A stretch of DNA of 64,000 nucleotides from Bacillota bacterium (GCA_023460795.1 JAEWPC010000025.1:1-64000); one strand, 5' to 3'; shown: positions 53,238 through 61,836, numbered from the stretch's first letter. Numbers and translations are program-made. The notes: generated from the sequence alone by a model not told the origin.

Positions 53238-54560
53238 ATGAACATGATCTCCAAATCGATCATGGGACTCCTGTGCGCGACGACAATCGCGGGAGCCTAT
53301 TACGGATATAACGAAACGCAGCACAATAAGCAATGGCAGCTGCAACAGCAACGCAACGACCAGTATTGGGCGCATATTCAATGGATGAACTTACGGAATT
53401 TCGACTATGCTCTAGCGGAATCTCTTGCGGCGTCTACACTTGCTAGTCGGCAAGCCGCGCTCCAAAACGCGATAGAGAATGCTCATCTCATCCTGCAATT
53501 CGAGACGATCGCATCCGCTACGATGAACCTTCGATCTTGGTCCTCGTTCGAGTGGTTTATCTCGGATAGCAGCCGTTACTTAGCCTATCCCGCCAGCGAG
53601 AAGGGACCGTCGCTTAACCCGGATCAATTGGAGCATATTCAGCGCATGCGATTGTTCGCTAGGACGGCTCTGCCGTACCTCGAGCAAATGAGAGGGGAAG
53701 GTAACCATACCTCTATAGCGGAGATCCAGCGGATCTCGACCGCGATGGAAAAGGCATTGTCTAAGCTCGACTCGATATCCACGCGCGGCAACAAAGCATT
53801 TAATGATTTCCTGTACGCTCGGAACCCTTACGTTCCCGCGAAGCCGGGGACCGCGTTCGCCGGCGAACCGTCTTATTCGTCCTCGGAGCTCGCAGCCAAA
53901 GCGGAAGCATTCATGGGAGGCATCTGGAACAAAGGGGCAGGTAAGCAGATCGTCCCTATTGCAGGCGGGAGCAGTCCTCAATTCGGAGAGGTCATGGATT
54001 TCAAGCTATCGGACAAAGGTGGACGAAAAAGCAGCTCCTATATGGCGACTTTGAGTAGAAGCGGGCATGTGCTTCGAGTGAGGCGACATAGCTCGATCTC
54101 CGAAGAAGAAGCCGCGGAACGGCCCCTAGATGCAGACCGGGCTGTCGTGCTCGCGGACACCTGGATGGCTCGCTGGTCTGACGAACGCCTGACACTCGTT
54201 ACGAAAGAGCAAACGGATACCTCTATCCGCCTCGTTTACAATCCTGTTCGGGAACAGGTTTCGATTGCGCCTATGCAAGTTGAATGGCAGTTCGACCGCC
54301 GAACCGGCGCGCTGACAAGCTTCGATGCGTATCAATATTTTTATAACTATAATAAAAGCTTTCCGCTTCAACCGAAGCTGACGGCGGAGCAAGCCTCCGG
54401 GAAGCTCGGTCCGAACGTAAACGCCGTAGGCACGCCAACGCTGGAGATCCACGACGGTAAGCTCGTATATGCATTTTCCGTCACGGGCGTTGAAGGCGTC
54501 TCTCGCGTGTTCATAAACGCCCGCACCGGCGCAGGCGAAGGAATCGACTACAACTTGTGA
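53238..54560 (+). CDS. YpeB-like spore germination/cortex protein
   Basis: 440 residues from ATG 53238 (GGGAG upstream); the open frame runs back to 53061 but the extra 59 residues lack an RBS. An N-terminal membrane anchor (about 5-25) is followed by a helical domain and C-terminal PepSY-like repeats ending VFINARTGAGEG, like YpeB. In Bacillus, YpeB stabilises and localises the cortex-lytic enzyme SleB in spores; no sleB lies in this window. Similarity is judged from pattern, so it may be a divergent paralogue. Confidence 0.78.
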   Translation: MNMISKSIMGLLCATTIAGAYYGYNETQHNKQWQLQQQRNDQYWAHIQWMNLRNFDYALAESLAASTLASRQAALQNAIENAHLILQFETIASATMNLRSWSSFEWFISDSSRYLAYPASEKGPSLNPDQLEHIQRMRLFARTALPYLEQMRGEGNHTSIAEIQRISTAMEKALSKLDSISTRGNKAFNDFLYARNPYVPAKPGTAFAGEPSYSSSELAAKAEAFMGGIWNKGAGKQIVPIAGGSSPQFGEVMDFKLSDKGGRKSSSYMATLSRSGHVLRVRRHSSISEEEAAERPLDADRAVVLADTWMARWSDERLTLVTKEQTDTSIRLVYNPVREQVSIAPMQVEWQFDRRTGALTSFDAYQYFYNYNKSFPLQPKLTAEQASGKLGPNVNAVGTPTLEIHDGKLVYAFSVTGVEGVSRVFINARTGAGEGIDYNL

Positions 54561-54877
54561 CCCTAGAGGAAGACATAAAAAGTCGAGCCCCGCATCGCTG
54601 CGAGGCCCTTCATGGGAGAGGAGAAACCGGACGAAGAGCTTATGGGGAAACGTAAGTCTTCTCCGCGGTTATCCCCGACACCTCTCGGCGCCGGTACTAT
54701 CATTGTGACCCGGAAGGTGGAAAATATACGTACGCGCGGAAAAAATAATGCGAATGAGGCAGGGCGATACCGAACTGGGAAGAGGCGATCTTTTGCAAAA
54801 CGGCGGATTATGGTAACATTACTGCAGCAAACAAGGCGTAAAGCTTGAGGCTGCGCAGACGATCAGGGGTTGAAAGC
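54561..54877 (+). other. 317-bp intergenic region before rsmD
   Basis: Begins with a weak GC-rich inverted repeat (GAGCCCCGC / GCGAGGC, about 54583-54606) that may terminate the ypeB-like gene. A 78-codon open frame at 54612-54848 has no RBS and low-complexity basic composition, so I do not call it. Near the 3' end, TTGCAA and TAACAT with 15-16 bp between them could form the rsmD promoter. Confidence 0.5.
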
Positions 54878-55483
54878 GTGCGAGTCATATCCGGACAAGC
54901 CAAAGGGCATCCGCTGAAGGCGGTACCGGGCAACAACACCCGTCCGACGACGGACAAAGTGAAGGAATCGATGTTCAGCATCATAGGTCCGTATTTCGAG
55001 GGAGACCGCGTGCTGGATCTGTTCGCGGGCACCGGCGGTCTTGGCATTGAAGCGCTGAGCCGCGGCGCGGAGCATGCGGTATTCATAGACGCGAACGCCA
55101 AAAGCATCGAAGTGGTCAAAGCGAATCTAGCCTCGACGAAGCTTTCGGCGAAAGCAGAAGTGTACCGCAACGACGCGAGCCGGGCGCTAAAGGTGCTCGA
55201 GCGGCAAGGCAAACCGTTCGATATCCTCTTCCTCGATCCGCCGTACGCGTTGACGAATTGCGGCGAGCTGTTGCTTGAGGCCGCTTCTCGGGGGCTCTTA
55301 GCGGATCGCGCGGTAGCCGTCGTAGAGCATAGTCCCGAGGTTCAATACGAAGACCGCTACGGCGGCTTCGAACGGACGAAGCACGTCACCTACGGAGAGA
55401 TCGCTTTGTCGATCTACCGATATTATTCAGAAGCCGACCCGGCAACGGAAGGGGCAACACCGGATGAGTCCTCGGTCCAATAA
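54878..55483 (+). CDS. rsmD: 16S rRNA (guanine-966-N2)-methyltransferase
   Basis: 201 residues from GTG 54878 (AGGGG upstream), giving the family start MRVISGQAKG. SAM motif DLFAGTGGLGIEALSRGA (about 46-63) and catalytic DPPY (about 122-125). Followed by coaD with overlap, as in ylbH-ylbI of Bacillus. Confidence 0.95.
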   Translation: MRVISGQAKGHPLKAVPGNNTRPTTDKVKESMFSIIGPYFEGDRVLDLFAGTGGLGIEALSRGAEHAVFIDANAKSIEVVKANLASTKLSAKAEVYRNDASRALKVLERQGKPFDILFLDPPYALTNCGELLLEAASRGLLADRAVAVVEHSPEVQYEDRYGGFERTKHVTYGEIALSIYRYYSEADPATEGATPDESSVQ

Positions 55484-55994
55484 TCACGAGCACGAACATC
55501 GAATAGCGGTATACCCGGGAAGCTTCGATCCGGTTACTTTCGGTCATCTCGATATTATCCGCAGAGCGGCGAAGCAATTCGACCAGCTCATCGTAGCGGT
55601 GCTTAATAATACGTCCAAAAGCCCGCTGTTCAGCGTGGACGAGCGCAAGAAGCTGCTGGCGGACGTCACCCGCGATCTGCCGAACGTGGAGATCGACAGC
55701 TTCCGCGACCTCCTCGTCAGGTATATGAGATCCCGCCAGGCGCAAGTCATCGTGCGCGGCATTCGTTCCGTCACGGACTTCGAATACGAGTTGCAGATGG
55801 CTTCGACGAACCGTCAATTGGACGAAGGTATCGAGACCGTGTTCATGATGACGAATCCGAAATATTCTTATTTAAGCTCCAGCATCGTCAAGGAAATCGC
55901 CAAGTTCAACGGACCGGTTCAGGACCTAGTGCCTCCGGCGGTCGAAGCAGAGTTGCAACGTAAATATACGCCAACTAAAGGAAATTCCAACTAG
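55464..55994 (+). CDS. coaD: Pantetheine-phosphate adenylyltransferase
   Basis: 176 residues. Adenylates 4'-phosphopantetheine to dephospho-CoA. Nucleotidyltransferase motif YPGSFDPVTFGHLDII (about 17-32), VIVRGIRSVTDFEYE and SYLSSSIVKEIA. A slightly long, charged N-terminus; AAGGGG supports the ATG at 55464. It overlaps rsmD by 20 bases. A terminator follows. Confidence 0.96.
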   Translation: MSPRSNNHEHEHRIAVYPGSFDPVTFGHLDIIRRAAKQFDQLIVAVLNNTSKSPLFSVDERKKLLADVTRDLPNVEIDSFRDLLVRYMRSRQAQVIVRGIRSVTDFEYELQMASTNRQLDEGIETVFMMTNPKYSYLSSSIVKEIAKFNGPVQDLVPPAVEAELQRKYTPTKGNSN

Positions 55995-56016
55995 AAGTTG
56001 CTTAGCAACTACAGAC

Positions 56017-56053
56017 TAACGGCCTACAGAAACTGTCGGGCCGTTATTTTTTT
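56017..56053 (+). terminator. Intrinsic terminator after coaD
   Basis: TAACGGCC / GGCCGTTA stem with a loop of about 13 nt, then seven T. A small AGTTGC / GCAACT hairpin lies just before it. Confidence 0.88.
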
Positions 56054-56061
56054 GCGTGCCG

Positions 56062-56087
56062 TGAACCAAATGGGAATATTTGCGATC
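56062..56087 (+). promoter_or_regulatory. Candidate ECF-type autoregulated promoter
   Basis: TGAACC (56062-56067), 15 bp, CGATC (56083-56087), resembling the GAAC / CG-type elements used by Bacillus ECF sigma factors, upstream of the ECF sigma gene at 56135. A prediction from consensus only. Confidence 0.4.
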
Positions 56088-56134
56088 TAATTATCGAAGT
56101 TGTAGATTAATTCGTTGTCTAAGGAAGAGGTGTC

Positions 56135-56665
56135 ATGGCATTGGATTGGAACGGAGATGCTTCACGCGCTCGAAAAGGCGACAAAGATGCGTTCGTTAGA
56201 CTGATGCGAGCGTTGGAAGTTTCCATGTATCAGACGGCCAGAGCGTTCCTCCGTTCGGATGCCGATTGCGCCGACGCGATGCAGGAAACCGTGCTGCGGG
56301 CATACCGTTCGATTCGCAGTCTGAGGGAGCCCGGTTACTTCAAGACATGGGTCATTCGTATATTGATTAACGAATGCAAACGGACGCTGCAGCTAAAGCG
56401 CAACGTAGTCGCATTGGCTGTCGGATATGATGCCGGCGTTAGTGAAGCGGGTTACGATCGTGTCGAGGTGCGAGATATGGTGGACCAGCTTGAGGATTCT
56501 TTACGGGGCGTCGTGCTGCTTTACTATTACGGCGAGCTCACGGTAAAGGAAATCTCCGAGGAACTGGAACTGCCGGAGGGTACCGTAAAATCGAGGCTAC
56601 ACCGAGCACGTGAAATACTAGGAACCAAGTACAATTGGCAATCGAAAGGAGCGGGTCAAACGTGA
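56135..56665 (+). CDS. ECF-type RNA polymerase sigma factor
   Basis: 176 residues. Sigma-70 region 2 (about 20-85; DAFVRLMRALEVSMYQTARAF, QETVLRAYRSI, YFKTWVIRI) and region 4 (about 115-165; TVKEISEELELPEGTVKSRLHRA). Group 4 factor, close to the SigV/SigW-like set. Its gene overlaps the anti-sigma gene (GTGA), which is the usual pairing. Regulon unknown. Confidence 0.92.
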   Translation: MALDWNGDASRARKGDKDAFVRLMRALEVSMYQTARAFLRSDADCADAMQETVLRAYRSIRSLREPGYFKTWVIRILINECKRTLQLKRNVVALAVGYDAGVSEAGYDRVEVRDMVDQLEDSLRGVVLLYYYGELTVKEISEELELPEGTVKSRLHRAREILGTKYNWQSKGAGQT

Positions 56666-58083
56666 GCGAGCAGCATTGGGATCAGACGATTAGGAACGCT
56701 ATCCATCAAGCTCCCGATGAGCTTCCTTCGGTTGTTCGGGAGAAGCTTGAGGCGACCTACCGCCAGTTGCCGCAATCCACCAGATATAGCCGCGTCGGCA
56801 AGCCCGCATTATGGATATGCGCATCTCTCGTTATTTTGCTAGCCGGAGCTTTCGCACTCGGATTTATATCTCCGGCGATGGCGCAAGTGCTTCGGCAGTT
56901 GCCTGGGATTGGATTGGCCTTCCATACGGTGGGCGATGCGGGCGTTCAGAAAGTCATGGAAGACGGCCTCGCGACGTCGGTAGGGCAGACGGTGGAGGAT
57001 AAAGGCGTTGCTGTTACGCTTGACCAAGTAGTCTATGACGGAACGCGTATTTCGATCGGTCTATTGCATGAACGGAACTTAAGTATCAATCTTACTCCTT
57101 CCGACTCCATCCGCGTCGACGGACGTTTTCTGAATACGGGTATCGGGGGAGCATCCAAAGATCTACCGGACGGAAGATCCGCATCGGTGTTCACCTTTTC
57201 GTTAGATGAACCGCTGCCGGATCAATTCAAGTTCGAATTTCATTTTCAAGAAGTAACGGTCATGCGCGAAGGGAAGCCAAGGACGATCGACGGCAATTGG
57301 TGGTTCGAAACTCCAGTCAGTAAAATCAAGGAAGGTGTGAGGGAGAAGAAATTCGACCCTCCTATCATTCGGGAGTTTGACGGCATTCGCATTGCCGTTA
57401 CGGGAGTGACGCTGACCCCTCTGACGACTCAGATTGCATTCGATCTCGTGAAACCTGACCGATATGATCCATTTACAACAGCGAAGGATAATGTCTCAAT
57501 TGGAGATATTGTGATTCAAAGTGATTTAGACTTTCAGCTTTTGGATCCAAAGGGGATGATACTGGAACCGCTCGGCGGAAGCGGACATGGAATGCCCGAC
57601 GAACCGGAACACAACGATCGGAGATTCGCCCCAATCTCGCTCGACAATGATGAGCTCCTTTTGCGCATTGTCAATCGCCAATCTAAGATGACAAAAGTAA
57701 GCGACAATTCGTTCATCGGCGCCGAACAACCGGTGATAAAGTATTATGCATTACCAGACAATTACCCTTATACAGTAAGTCAAGGCGAAGCGGGCAACAT
57801 CACGTTCATCAATATGACATTCGAAGACGGGCAGACGTGGGTAGAATACGAAGTGCAAGGATATGAGCCGTATACGCAAGACAGCGCCTGGTGGCTGGAG
57901 GACGATAGGGGAGAAAAATATAGGTTCGATCGCTATGATCAATCTCGCCTTCAAGACGATGCATACGTCTATAAAGTGAAGCTGCCGACCATTTCACAGC
58001 AATCGAATCTCAAGATTGCCATTGTAGAAATCAAGCCGCAGAAGTTTATCGATGAATTAGAGCTGGTCATACCGTTGGAATAG
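56662..58083 (+). CDS. Membrane-anchored anti-sigma factor with DUF4179-like domain
   Basis: 473 residues from GTG 56662 (AAAGGAG upstream). A cytoplasmic N-terminus of about 55 residues, one membrane span (about 57-77) and a large extracellular beta-rich region, as in DUF4179-type proteins encoded next to ECF sigma factors. The DUF number is from memory. It probably holds the sigma factor inactive until an envelope signal triggers proteolysis; the signal is unknown. The codon usage is AT-richer than in core genes. Confidence 0.85.
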   Translation: MSEQHWDQTIRNAIHQAPDELPSVVREKLEATYRQLPQSTRYSRVGKPALWICASLVILLAGAFALGFISPAMAQVLRQLPGIGLAFHTVGDAGVQKVMEDGLATSVGQTVEDKGVAVTLDQVVYDGTRISIGLLHERNLSINLTPSDSIRVDGRFLNTGIGGASKDLPDGRSASVFTFSLDEPLPDQFKFEFHFQEVTVMREGKPRTIDGNWWFETPVSKIKEGVREKKFDPPIIREFDGIRIAVTGVTLTPLTTQIAFDLVKPDRYDPFTTAKDNVSIGDIVIQSDLDFQLLDPKGMILEPLGGSGHGMPDEPEHNDRRFAPISLDNDELLLRIVNRQSKMTKVSDNSFIGAEQPVIKYYALPDNYPYTVSQGEAGNITFINMTFEDGQTWVEYEVQGYEPYTQDSAWWLEDDRGEKYRFDRYDQSRLQDDAYVYKVKLPTISQQSNLKIAIVEIKPQKFIDELELVIPLE

Positions 58084-58090
58084 CGTGAGA

Positions 58091-58275
58091 GAATAACAGC
58101 AAATCGTCAGTTAGTTATCGGGGAAACAGCCGGATCGGGAAAATAGCAACAGATCGATAGTTATTTACGCGCAAATATCGAATTTGGCAAGTTACAGCAC
58201 GGAATAGCTGCAAATCGTTGTTATTCTTCGCTAACAGCCGTGAGGCGTACGAAATAACTGCGAATGGTTGCTATT
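58091..58275 (+). repeat. Four-unit intergenic repeat, copy C
   Basis: Four units of the form AATAAC-GC-AATCG-nnn-TTATT end in hexamers CAGTTA (58108), TAGTTA (58158), TTGTTA (58218) and TTGCTA (58268), spaced 50, 60 and 50 bp. Units 1 and 3 start 111 bp apart, so a pair of units appears tandemly duplicated. Spacing matches copies A and B, but sequence similarity to them is weaker. It lies between the convergent anti-sigma gene and ylbJ. Confidence 0.65.
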
Positions 58276-58285
58276 GCTGCTCCCT

Positions 58286-58356
58286 TTATAACGATATCCC
58301 CTTCGCTCAGGGTTGAAGTTCGCAACCTATTCTGAGTGAAGGGGATATCGTTGTAA
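58286..58356. repeat. Long near-perfect hairpin between convergent genes
   Basis: Arms of about 25 bases (TTATAACGATATCCCCTTCG with CTCAG; and the complement) pair with only wobble differences, and an inner GGTTG / CAACC stem closes a seven-base loop. There is no T run on either side, so it is not a standard intrinsic terminator, though it could block readthrough in both directions. Confidence 0.75.
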
Positions 58357-58367
58357 TGTCCCGCGAG

Positions 58368-59603
58368 CTACATATCCCTCTTGCGCGGCTTCTTCTTCGG
58401 CCTGATAAGGGCGGCCATGAGAGCCAGCAGGATGAACACCGCGAAGCTGACGCACGCTACGGCGATCGTGTCGGGCAGCCGTTCCCAACCGCTCGGCCAA
58501 GGAGCGGCGGATGTCCAAGCTTGGAGAGCGGCCCAGCGAGTCGGCCAGAGCGAGTACATGAAGTTCGCTACCGGCTCGGAAGTGGCGAAGCGTGCGATCG
58601 GGTACGTGATTAGCAGCGCCATCGCGCCGTGAAGCAACCGCCCCGCGACGACTCTAGCCCATGGAAACTTGTCTTTGGCGCCGAATGCGGCACGGGCTTG
58701 AAGCAAGCTGCTCCAGCCACTCCAGGCGAGGACGGCGGCCAAGAGGGACGCGGCATATATGGGCGCCGAAGCGAACAGAGCGGATCGGCTGCTCTCGAAA
58801 GCGCCGAGGTGCATTTCGTAGATACCGGGGAATGCGACCCACAGATCGTTGCCGGGAATCCAGTGCTGGATGAGGCTTATAACGACGGCGCTCATCATCA
58901 TCAGCCCGCCGATCGCGAACAGAGTCGTGACCGATTGCGAGACGGCGTCGGCCATTTGTTTGCCGAACGGCCGACCGTCGTCGCGGCGCGCGTCGACCGC
59001 AGCGCGCATGGCCCGACGCAGCAGTGCGCCAGGTTCGCGCACGGGCGAAGCGGGCTGCTTAGGTGAACGCGGCTTCGCGATCCTGGCCCACAGGATACCG
59101 GACGCGATCGCCGACAGCCACAGTCCTAACGCGATCGACCAGCCCAAAGCGGCCGAATTCAGAAATCCGCAGCCGACCACGAGGATGACAAGGAAAGGAT
59201 TCGGAATGTGCGAGACGAGCAGCACGGTATCGACATCGCTCTCTTGCAGCATGCCGTGCTCTCTTAGCCGCGCCGTTTCTTTGGCTCCCGCGGGAATGCC
59301 CGCGGACCAGCCGAAGGCGATCGCCCAGCCGGACGTGCCGGGCAGACGGAACAAGCCGCGCGTCAGCGGCTCGGCGAGTATGGCGAGCCCGTGAAGCAAA
59401 CCAGAGGCGCCTAACAAGTCGGCTAATATCATCGGCGGAAGCAGTGCCGGGAATACGTTCTGCCACCAAATTTGCAGACCGGATAACGAAGCCCGAAAAG
59501 CGTCCCCGGGCGAATATACGATGCCGGCCACGACGAGAAGCGCCGCCATCCCCATCGTTACCGATAAGGCTGCGAAGCGTCTGCGGTTCGTAGGCTTGTC
59601 CAT
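58368..59603 (-). CDS. ylbJ: Sporulation integral membrane protein YlbJ
   Basis: 411 residues from ATG 59601-59603; the longer open frame to 59939 overlaps tmcAL and lacks an RBS. About eight membrane segments with the nucleoside-recognition (Gate)-like pattern (WWQNVFPALLPPMILADLLG, SAGIPAGAKETARLRE, SHIPNPFLVILVVGCGF). In Bacillus ylbJ is a sigma-E gene needed for heat-resistant spores, and its product has been linked to dipicolinate transport. The RBS GAGGGGAG is the 3' arm of an inverted repeat. Confidence 0.9.
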   Translation of the reverse strand: MDKPTNRRRFAALSVTMGMAALLVVAGIVYSPGDAFRASLSGLQIWWQNVFPALLPPMILADLLGASGLLHGLAILAEPLTRGLFRLPGTSGWAIAFGWSAGIPAGAKETARLREHGMLQESDVDTVLLVSHIPNPFLVILVVGCGFLNSAALGWSIALGLWLSAIASGILWARIAKPRSPKQPASPVREPGALLRRAMRAAVDARRDDGRPFGKQMADAVSQSVTTLFAIGGLMMMSAVVISLIQHWIPGNDLWVAFPGIYEMHLGAFESSRSALFASAPIYAASLLAAVLAWSGWSSLLQARAAFGAKDKFPWARVVAGRLLHGAMALLITYPIARFATSEPVANFMYSLWPTRWAALQAWTSAAPWPSGWERLPDTIAVACVSFAVFILLALMAALIRPKKKPRKRDM

Positions 59604-59613
59604 AGGCGCAAAA

Positions 59614-59658
59614 CTCCCCTCGGGCATAAATACATTACAATGTACGTCCCGAGGGGAG
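59614..59658 (-). promoter_or_regulatory. Inverted repeat covering the ylbJ RBS
   Basis: An 11-base perfect inverted repeat (CTCCCCTCGGG at 59614-59624, CCCGAGGGGAG at 59648-59658) with an inner TACATT / AATGTA stem. In an RNA starting upstream (for example from tmcAL) it would hide the ylbJ RBS. An initiation site within the loop (minus-strand CGTACATT resembles a sigma-E -10) would leave the RBS free. Confidence 0.55.
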
Positions 59659-59680
59659 AGGATAGACCATCTTGTCCGGC

Positions 59681-60922
59681 TTAATCGATCAGACGAATCG
59701 GCGGCTGCGTATAATCCCGGCGCGTATCGGCAGGCGAAGCGTCGCGGTAAGCCAGCGCATACACGGCGGATGCCCGCGCGTCGAGCGCCAAGTAAGGCCA
59801 GTCGCCCCGCGCCGCCGAATCGACGACGGGAACGGACGCGGCTTTGCGCATACGGCCGAGCAGCCGCTGTCCGCGTTCGGTAAAGCCGAGGACGCGCAAG
59901 TACTGAACGCCGCCTGCCAACCGTTCCGGCGTCATCCACTCTTTCTTATGTCCGAGCAAAATTCGCAGCAACGTTCTTTGCAGCTTCGTCCGGGTATATC
60001 GTTTCGTTTTCAGCCCCTCAAGCAAAGCCTCGACTGAAAACTCGCCGATCCCGCCAAGGACGTCGCGAATCCGATACTCCAGCCCTTCCGTTACTTCCGC
60101 GTATTCGCCGAGCTCGGATACGTCTTGTCCGAGCAACCGATGATATAAAGGGCGAGCGAAGCTTTCCCAGCGCAATGGCGCGCGTCCCGCAGCAATTTCT
60201 CTCCGGAGTACGTCCATCGTCGACGAAGGAACGTATGGCGCAAGCCCATCAAGCGAACCGGCTTCGCCGAACAATAGCTTGCGAAGAGCGGTAGCGCTGG
60301 CGATACGAACGTCAGTAATCTCCTCTTGATTGTACTCGGATTTCTCGCGGCGCACGCTGTAGGGAACGATTCGGCTGTCGAGCTTGCGAAGGGCGATTAA
60401 ATAGTGCAAACCTAGCGTATGATTCGGCTGTTCGAGCGAGAAAGCAAGATGCTCCTGCCCAATGCTTCTCAAATAGGTTTGGGCGGCGCCGGTGAACGCT
60501 GAAGGGTAGGGCATGCCTTGCTTCAAGCAAGCTGCGAGCTCCGCCGCGAACGGCAGAGGATCCTCCGCCAGCATGGCCGCCATCGCGTATAGCGCTTCGA
60601 CGTCGCCGCTTTCGCTGCCGAAGCAAAGCGAATCGACGACTCCCGTCGCGTGAAGCATGGCGACGGCGCCATACGCGAACCATTGCGCGGGCTGTGCGCT
60701 AAAGGCGACCGGAAGCTCGAGCACGAGATCGCAGCCCGCTCGCAGCGCCATCTCCGCCCGGGCCCACTTATCCAATAAAGCCGGCTCCCCGCGCTGAAGG
60801 AAGTTGCCGCTCATGACGGCGACGACGTTGTCCGCCCCCGTTATTTTCCGCGATTGCTGTAAATGATAGAGATGACCGTTGTGAAGCGGATTATATTCTA
60901 CGACTATGCCTACGGTTGACAT
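59681..60922 (-). CDS. tmcAL: tRNA(Met) cytidine acetate ligase TmcAL (YlbM)
   Basis: 413 residues from ATG 60920-60922 (AAAGGAG upstream). A nucleotidyltransferase fold: VEYNPLHNGHLYH (about 6-18, HxGH motif), VMSGNFLQRGEPALLDKWARA and the C-terminal helical region. Forms N4-acetylcytidine at the wobble base of elongator tRNA-Met using acetate and ATP. Divergent from yceD-rpmF and followed on the minus strand by ylbJ. Confidence 0.94.
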   Translation of the reverse strand: MSTVGIVVEYNPLHNGHLYHLQQSRKITGADNVVAVMSGNFLQRGEPALLDKWARAEMALRAGCDLVLELPVAFSAQPAQWFAYGAVAMLHATGVVDSLCFGSESGDVEALYAMAAMLAEDPLPFAAELAACLKQGMPYPSAFTGAAQTYLRSIGQEHLAFSLEQPNHTLGLHYLIALRKLDSRIVPYSVRREKSEYNQEEITDVRIASATALRKLLFGEAGSLDGLAPYVPSSTMDVLRREIAAGRAPLRWESFARPLYHRLLGQDVSELGEYAEVTEGLEYRIRDVLGGIGEFSVEALLEGLKTKRYTRTKLQRTLLRILLGHKKEWMTPERLAGGVQYLRVLGFTERGQRLLGRMRKAASVPVVDSAARGDWPYLALDARASAVYALAYRDASPADTRRDYTQPPIRLID

Positions 60923-61050
60923 CGGGGGCTCCTTTGCCGCCATAATAGGTAAACCTGTCAACCTCAATATAGCATGTTACGTCGGGGAATAGAAACCGCG
61001 GACTACACCACGCATGGTGTGGCAAACAAACTTTAGCCGATCTGAAATTG

Positions 61051-61080
61051 TTGACAAATGACCGCTAATCTCGATATAAT
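61051..61080 (+). promoter_or_regulatory. Promoter of yceD-rpmF
   Basis: TTGACA (61051-61056), 18 bp, TATAAT (61075-61080). Both hexamers are perfect, as expected for a ribosomal protein operon. Confidence 0.88.
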
Positions 61081-61107
61081 AATTTTTGTTTGTTTGGAGT
61101 GATATCA

Positions 61108-61626
61108 TTGTTGCTTAACGTACAAGAGCTCGTAGCCCGGCAAGCGCCGGTTCAATTGCAAGGATCGCTGAAAGCGGAGGATGTTTTTCGCGGCAACACG
61201 GAATACGTTCCGTTAAGTCCCGTCGATTACACGCTGACCGCGCAGCCGGTTGAAGATCTTATCATCTTGACCGGAAAGCTTTCCTGCAGCGTACGAACGC
61301 AATGCTCTCGTTGTCTGGACGCGATCGAGCGGGAGCTTCATCTTCCATTCGAAGTGAAGCTGCAACTCGTGGACGACCCCGACGCGGAGTTCGATGAAGA
61401 AGACGAGGTCATTCCGGTAGCCGGCGAACGCGTCGATCTTGAACCTTTCCTGGTTGAAGAGCTGGTCGTTCAATTGCCATACGCGCCGCTTTGCAGCGAA
61501 GATTGCAAGGGGCTGTGCCCGGAATGCGGTACGAATCGAAATGAACAATCATGCGGCTGCAATACGGCGAAGATCGATCCGCGCCTGGCGGCGCTACAAG
61601 ATTGGTTTAAACCCCAGCAAGAGTAG
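61108..61626 (+). CDS. YceD family protein (DUF177)
   Basis: 172 residues from TTG 61108 (GGAG eight bases upstream; an adjacent TTG is also possible). Conserved cysteines: CSVRTQCSRCLDAIER (about 60-75) and the C-terminal CSEDCKGLCPECG plus CGC, probably metal-binding. In bacteria YceD is encoded with rpmF and is connected with 23S rRNA processing or ribosome assembly. The gene order yceD-rpmF is kept here. Confidence 0.93.
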   Translation: MLLNVQELVARQAPVQLQGSLKAEDVFRGNTEYVPLSPVDYTLTAQPVEDLIILTGKLSCSVRTQCSRCLDAIERELHLPFEVKLQLVDDPDAEFDEEDEVIPVAGERVDLEPFLVEELVVQLPYAPLCSEDCKGLCPECGTNRNEQSCGCNTAKIDPRLAALQDWFKPQQE

Positions 61627-61662
61627 TCGGCAGCTCAGGACTCTGATAAGGAGGTGGGAACA

Positions 61663-61836
61663 ATGGCAGTACCTTTTGGAAAAACATCTAAATCCCGCAA
61701 AAATAAGCGTCGTACGCACTTCAAATTGGTCGTTCCAGGCATGGTGAAATGCGATAACTGCGGCGAACAGAAATTGGCGCACCGCGTTTGCAAAGTATGC
61801 GGTACGTACAAAGCTCGCGAAATCATTAAGCAATAA
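61663..61836 (+). CDS. rpmF: 50S ribosomal protein L32
   Basis: 57 residues from ATG 61663 (AAGGAGGTG upstream). Starts MAVPFGKTSKSRKNKRRTH, and has CDNCGEQKLAHRVCKVCG, the zinc-binding CxxC...CxxC form (C-plus type). Likely co-transcribed with yceD. Confidence 0.97.
   Translation: MAVPFGKTSKSRKNKRRTHFKLVVPGMVKCDNCGEQKLAHRVCKVCGTYKAREIIKQ

Noticed and set aside
54612..54848. Open frame of 78 codons before rsmD
   Set aside because: No ribosome-binding site, basic low-complexity composition and no family resemblance; the region more likely holds the rsmD promoter.
58091..58275. Regular repeats considered as a CRISPR array
   Set aside because: Units are degenerate, only four, spaced at 50 and 60 bp instead of about 60-70 with identical repeats, and no cas genes are present.
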